Positions 58,388-64,000 of a stretch of 64,000 nt of DNA are shown in pieces. This stretch comes from Costus lasius (Eukaryota > Streptophyta > Magnoliopsida > Zingiberales > Costaceae): contig CM050448.1 of NCBI GenBank assembly GCA_027563935.2, positions 70,131,843 to 70,195,842 on the forward strand. Reading direction: 5' to 3'. Below the pieces are notes generated by a model. It saw only the letters and a program-made list of their open reading frames with translations, was not told the origin of the DNA and made no database searches. The translations under genes and the position numbers were made by a program. The number at the start of each line of letters is the position of its first letter. Position 1 is the first letter of the stretch.

Positions 58388-61372
58388 TATAATCCATATT
58401 TGATATTTATCATTTTGAAATCTTAATTTAATATTGATTTTGTTCCTGATCATGATGTTGATCATGATTTTAAACATGATTTCAAACTTCATCTTATGAT
58501 ATTCATCTTTATCTTCTTTTTAATCTTAATCTTAAACTCGATTTTGATCTTGTTTGTAATCTTGGTCTTCAATCTTGATATTGTTATTGATATTGATATT
58601 GATCTAATCATGATGAAAATTTTGAACTCGATTATGAGCTTCAATTGTTATTAATCTTATTTTCATTCTTAATTATAACATTGATCTTATTCTTGATAAT
58701 TATCTTCATATTCATTTTGATCTCAGTTTTGATTTCAGATTTCAGTTTTAATCTTATAATTTTCATCTTAAACTCGATTTTGCTCTATGCGGAAATATTG
58801 ATTTTTTAACTTGATATTAATATTTATATTTATCTTGATTTTTTAATGATGATACTGTTGATCTTAATTATGATCCATATTTGATGTTTATCATTTTGAA
58901 ATCTTAATTTAATATTGATTTTGTTCATGATCATGATGTTGATCTTGATTTTAATCATAATTTCAAACATCAACATATGATATTCATCTTTTTCTTCTTT
59001 TTAATCTTAATCTTAAACTCGATTTTGATCTTGTTTGTAATCTTGGTCTTGAATCTCGATATTGTTGTTAATATTGATATTGATCTAATCATGATGAAAA
59101 TTTTGAACTCGATTATGAGCTTTAATTGTTATTAATCTTATTCTCATTCTTAATTATAACACTGATCTTATTCTTGATAATTATCTTCATCTTCATTTTG
59201 ATCTCAGTTTTGATCTCATATTTCAGTTTTAATCTTATAATCTTCATCTTTATCTTGCTCCTAATATTCATCTTAAACTCGATTTTGATCTCTGTGGAAA
59301 TATTGATTTTTAATCTTGATATTAATATTTATATTTATCTTGGTCTTCTAATGATGAGGAAGTTGATCTTGATTATGATCCATATTTGATGTTTATCATT
59401 TTGAAATCATAATTTAATATTGATTGTGTTCATGATCATGATGTAGATCTTGATTTTAATCGTGATTTCAAACTTTATCTTATGATATTCATCTTTATTT
59501 TCTTTTTAATCTTATTTTTAAACTTGATTTTGATCTTTTTTATAATCTTGGTCTTCAATCTTCATATTGTTATTAATATTGATATTGATCTAATCATGAT
59601 GAAAATTTTGAACTCGATTATGAGCTTCAATTGTTATTAATCTTATTTTCATTCTTAATTATAACATTGATCTTATTCTTGATAATTATCTTCATATTCA
59701 TTTTGATCTCAGTTTTGATTTCAGATTTCAGTTTTAATCTTATAATTTTCATCTTAAACTCGATTTTGCTCTCTGAGGAAATATTGATTTTTTAACTTGA
59801 TATTAATATTTATATTTATCTTGATTTTTTAATGATGATACTGTTGATCTTAATTATGATCCATATTTGATGTTTATCATTTTGAAATCTTAATTTAATA
59901 TTGATTTTGTTCATGATCATGATTTTGATCTTGATTTTAATCATAATTTCAAACATCAACATATGATATTCATCTTTTTCTTCTTTTTAATCTTAATCTT
60001 AAACTCGATTTTGATCTTGTTTGTAATCTTGGTCTTGAATCTCGATATTGTTGTTAATATTGATATTGATCTAATCATGATGAAAATTTTGAACTCGATT
60101 ATGAGCTTTAATTGTTATTAATCTTATTCTCATTCTTAATTATAACACTGATCTTATTCTTGATAATTATCTTCATCTTCATTTTGATCTTAGTTTTCAT
60201 CTCAGATTTCAGTTTTAATCTTATAATCTTCATCTATATCTTGCTCCCAATATTCATCTTAAACTCGATTTTGATCTCTGTGGAAATATTGATTTTTAAT
60301 CTTGATATTAATATTTATATTTATCTTGGTCTTTTAATAATGAGGATGTTGATCTTGATTATGATCCATATTTGATGTTTATCACTTTGAAATCTTAATT
60401 TAATATTGATTTTGTTCATGATCATGATGTTGATCTTGATTTTAATCATGACTTCAAACTTCATCTTAGGATATACATCTTTACATTCTTTTTAATCTTA
60501 ATTTTAAACTCGATTTTGATCTTGTTTGTAATCTTGGTCTTGAATCTCGATATTGTTGTTAATATATTGATATTGATCTAATCATGATGAAAATTTTGAA
60601 CTCTATTATAAGCTTTAATTGTTATTAATCTTATTCTCATTCTTAATTATAATATTGATTTTATTCTTGATAATTATCTTCATCTTCATTTTGATCTCAG
60701 TTTTGATCTTATATTTCAGTTTTAATCTTATAATCTTCATCTTTATCTTGCTCCTAATATTCATCTTAAACTCGATTTTGATCTCTGTGGAAATATTGAT
60801 TTTTCATCTTGATATTAATATTTATATTTATCTTGGTCTTTTAATGATGAGGATGTTGATCTTGATTATGATCCATATTTGATGTTTATCATTTTGAAAT
60901 CTTAATTTAATATTGCTTTTGTTCATGATCATGATGTTGATCTTGATTTTAATCATGATTTCAAACTTTATCATACGATATTCATCTTTATCTTCTTTTT
61001 AATCTTAATCTTAAACTCGATTTTGATCTTGTTTATAATCTTGGCCTTCAATCTTGATATTGTTACTGATATTGATATTGATCTAATCATGATGAAAATT
61101 TTGAACTCGATTATGAGCTTTAATTGTTATTAATCTTATTCTCATTCTTAATTATAAGATTGATTTTATTCTTGATAATTATCTTCATCTTCATTTAGAT
61201 CTCAGTTTTGATCTCTGTTTCAGTTTTAATCTTATAATCTTCATCTTTATCTTGCTCCTAATATTCATCTTAAACTCGATTTTGATCTCTGTGGAAATAT
61301 TGATATTTAATCTTGATATTAATATTTATATTTATCTTGGTCTTCTAATGATGAGGATGTTGATCTTGATTA
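58383..61372. repeat. Satellite array, third segment
   Basis: Same satellite, continuing in phase from 39186. Landmarks lie at about 58646, 59126, 59630, 60112, 60619 and 61121. 58646-60618 repeats 36966-38938 at offset 21680. After removing Copia-2 and one TSD copy the real spacing is 2479 bp, i.e. a five-monomer block in tandem. No gene is supported. Confidence 0.93.
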
Positions 61373-63083
61373 TGAAGAGTCCCCTTCAATGGGGAGCGCA
61401 AGCAGATGAAACCCCTTTCAAGAGGGGGGGCGAAAAACCCTTAAGGGTGGCGCATAAAAATTGCAAGCGGAAGCAAGGGTTTTTCATGGATCTTAGCAAG
61501 ATAATATGATCAACTTGATGAAGTTTAGATCCATACCAAAGCCATGAGGAAGATGGCGACTTGGAAGAGAAAGATCGAAAGGGATCTTCTCCCTAGTTGA
61601 CGCACACAAGATGATGTGCTTGCTCCTTGGAGATCCTTGTGCTAGCAAGGTCCTTCAAGGGTCCCTCTCGTATGGTAAGCAAATGAGAGATGATGTCTAG
61701 GCTTGCCGAACCTCCACCAAGACCTCGCCTTCTCCACACCAAAAAGCTCGTCAAGCAAGAGCAAGGAGACGAGAGTTGAATGGAGCGTTCAAGTCATTTG
61801 GCGTTCAAGGGAACATGCGCTAAATGACTTTCCAAAATTGGAAAATCCATTAAGCCATGCGTTCATGATCACTAAATCGATCAAAACGCCAAAACAATGA
61901 ACCATACGTTCAAGCTCTTGAACCGGTTCAAAGTAAATGTGTTCGGTCCAAAGGCCAAACCAAGCCAGCCCAAGCCAATCGGTCTAGATCAACTAAACCC
62001 TAAGGTTTCCAATCTAACCGTTCATCTCATGATGCTCTTGATCTCACCGATCTAGCATCAATCCTCTCGATCGAAGCTTACCGATCGCTAGCCCTAATCA
62101 ATCAAACATGATTAGACTGGATCTCACTTACAATCAGAGTTTAAACTCCTTTAAACTGAATCAAAACAATCCAGTCCACACGATCTGACTTAAGTAAGCC
62201 ATATCATCAAATTGTGCGACCCTAAGGGTTTCCTTTAAATGTCGGTAACAATAACTTACATTATCACGATCAGTGAGGGGTATCTAGCAACACATCACTG
62301 TCTCCCGATATAAAGGAAAGAGTCTTCCAAGACTACACCCAAACCATAGCACAAGTGTGAATCCACTTCACAAGGCATGCATGTATCCTTTGCCACTGGA
62401 TGTTCTTATTGGACAAGCGTGTCAAGCCTGTAGCTCCAATATGATGAGCATGATTAGATCAGATGCACATAGTCACCTGGGTATGGCCATACACTTTCTC
62501 AATCATCTCATCTAGGGTGCCCCTATAGAACACCACACTCCTTCAACAAGGAGACGGCAATCCTCTATCTATCACTAGTGCCCTAACCTGACTCATGATC
62601 ATTATCCAAGATAGTCTATAACCATTATGTTTCAAATGATATTGAACTACCTCAAAACAATGACATTCATCATTTAGGAACACAAGTGATCTCAAGTCAA
62701 AGGACATGTGCCACTTGTAGCATACAAGGATTATTCACATTGTGACAAGCAATTGAATATCCTAGTAGGGTCTGTCCAGTACATCCAATGTACCCATGAG
62801 TCTACATCTTATTCCATGCTCGAAGCATCCTATAAGATTAGAATATATATTAGTCTCAATCATATCAAGGCTGTCTCATGTTCACCAAGATATATCGACT
62901 AAGGACATTTAGCATGTCAGCCTAGCTGAACAGCTTTGAGACATTATTCAGTAGTACACTTATTACAGCAGACAAGGTAACAACCTGAATAATAACCATG
63001 CCTTTATAAACACAAGAGTTTATTACATGAGACTGATACAATCCCAAGGCCTCAAACATTAGCCTTAAGGGCATACCCCAACA
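61373..63083 (-). repeat. Copia-3 3' LTR, 1711 bp
   Basis: The plus strand begins TGAAGAGTCCCC where satellite stops and ends CCCCAACA. The outer end has the GTCCCCTTC...GGGGAGCGCAAG module like Copia-2. The inner 1.2 kb matches all other Copia LTRs here. No gene is supported within it. Confidence 0.9.
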
Positions 63084-63094
63084 ATCTCCCACTT
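63084..63094 (-). other. Copia-3 polypurine tract
   Basis: The minus strand reads AAGTGGGAGAT immediately before the 3' LTR, as in Copia-1. Confidence 0.8.
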
Positions 63095-63103
63095 GCACTT
63101 AAT

Positions 63104-64000
63104 CTAATGGTTGAGAAATCTCAAACCCATGTTATTACAGTGCTTCTCATGCTTCTGCTGCGCCAGAGGCTTGGTAAGCGGGTCAGCCAGATTGTCGTCT
63201 GTATGAACCTTGCATATTTTGATCTCGCCACGATCTATGATCTCCCGGATCAAGTGAAACCGTCTCTGTATGTGCTTGGACTTCTGGTGCGACCGTGGTT
63301 CCTTTGCTTGTGCGATGGCTCCAGTGTTATCACAGAAGATAACCAAAGGATCGACACTCGAAGGAACAACACCAAGTTCTCTCACGAACTTACGAATCCA
63401 CACTGCCTCCTTGGATGCTTCCGAGGCTGCAACATACTCGGCTTCTGTTGTGGAATCAGCAACAGTTGACTGTTTGAAACTCTTCCACACCACTGCTCCA
63501 CCATTCAAGCTAAAAACATAGCCTGATTGCGATCGGAAATCATCCTGGTCCGACTGGAACGAAGCGTCAGTATATCCCTCTATACTGAGTTCTTCCTGAC
63601 CACCATATATCTAGAACATATCTTTGGTCCTCCGCAGATATTTTATAATGTTCTTGACTGCAATCCAGTGCACCATACCTGGATTACTTTGGAACCGACT
63701 GGTCACGCTTAACCCGTAAGCGACGTCTGGGCGAGTACACAACATCGCATACATAATGGATCCAATAGCCGAAGCATAAGGCGTATTGTCCATTTCATCT
63801 TTCTCAGTCTGTGTTTGTGGACACTGACTCTTCGAAAGATTCAGACCATGTCTGACTGGAAGATATCCTCTTTTAGAATTCTCTAAATGGAATCTCTCCA
63901 CGACTTTATCGATGTAAGTACTCTGGCACAGCCCGAGAAGCCTCTTAGATCTATCCCTGTAGATCTTCACACCTAATACATAGGCTGCTTCTCCTAAATC
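63104..64000 (-). pseudogene. Copia-3 gag-pol, C-terminal part with in-frame TAG
   Basis: Minus-strand frame colinear with residues about 1003-1301 of the Copia-1 protein: late RT, the connection, and RNase H with TDAS, DSTTEAEY and CDNTG motifs, ending ADPLTKPLAQQ...RFLNH. A TAG at 63611-63613 replaces a Leu codon (after KDMF) that Copia-1 and Copia-2 keep. The frame is otherwise the same on both sides, so this is a point nonsense change that cuts off RNase H. The N-terminal part lies beyond the window. Confidence 0.9.

Larger units (their letters stand above)
61373..64000 (-). mobile_element. Copia-3: LTR retrotransposon, 5' part beyond window
   Basis: Third copy of the same Copia family, minus strand: 3' LTR 61373-63083, polypurine tract 63084-63094 and the C-terminal part of pol to the window end. 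Left flank GATTA (61368-61372) is the candidate target-site copy; its partner is outside. One stop codon interrupts pol. Confidence 0.93.

Noticed and set aside
8488..61509. Dozens of 74-128 codon ORFs in the satellite, Ile/Leu/Phe-rich on plus and Lys/Asn-rich on minus, resembling membrane or basic proteins
   Set aside because: They recur once per monomer, mostly start at TTG, and exist on both strands over the same bases. They follow from T-rich, stop-poor repeat composition.

Overview
The window looks like plant nuclear heterochromatin. The evidence is plant-type Copia and chromoviral Gypsy LTR retrotransposons whose primer-binding sites match plant initiator tRNA-Met, nested insertion with intact target-site duplications, and about 33 kb of a long-monomer, AT-rich satellite. 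I found no single-copy host gene, tRNA, rRNA or CRISPR. The species cannot be told from sequence alone.

Layout: (1) 1-7696 is a minus-strand Copia element (Copia-1) cut by the window edge, with an intact 1301-codon gag-pol ORF. (2) 7697-33686 is satellite with a basic monomer of about 505 bp, organised into several higher-order forms (986, 1010, 1146 and about 2480 bp). (3) 33682-35074 is an LTR remnant of the same Copia family, with no element body. (4) 35075-39186 is satellite. (5) 39187-58382 is a plus-strand Copia element (Copia-2) with 1691-bp LTRs and TSD TTGAT. Its leader is split by a minus-strand Del/Tekay-like Gypsy element at 41546-51590 (2623-bp LTRs, TSD ATGAG). (6) 58383-61372 is satellite, continuing in phase from 39186. 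(7) 61373-64000 is the 3' end of a third Copia copy (Copia-3), minus strand.

How it fits together: the satellite is the substrate. A single Copia family hit it at least four times in both orientations, and a younger Gypsy element then landed inside one of those copies. Coding capacity is mixed. Copia-1 keeps the YVDD reverse-transcriptase motif. Copia-2 has YVND and a split leader. Copia-3 has a stop codon in pol. The Gypsy polyprotein has one in-frame TAG in gag but otherwise complete pol motifs. By eye the LTR pairs differ at about 6 of 1691 positions (Copia-2) and 3 of 2623 (Gypsy), which agrees with the nesting order and says all are young.

Most worth a second look: the satellite and its rearrangement history, which can be read as exact coordinate offsets between blocks; four tandem hairpins in the Gypsy LTR whose stems change in a compensated way; a pair of similarly compensated hairpins in the Copia leader; and two Copia insertions within 3 bp of the same point of the monomer. 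Short ORFs in the satellite (hydrophobic on plus, Lys/Asn-rich on minus) are composition artefacts and are not annotated as genes.
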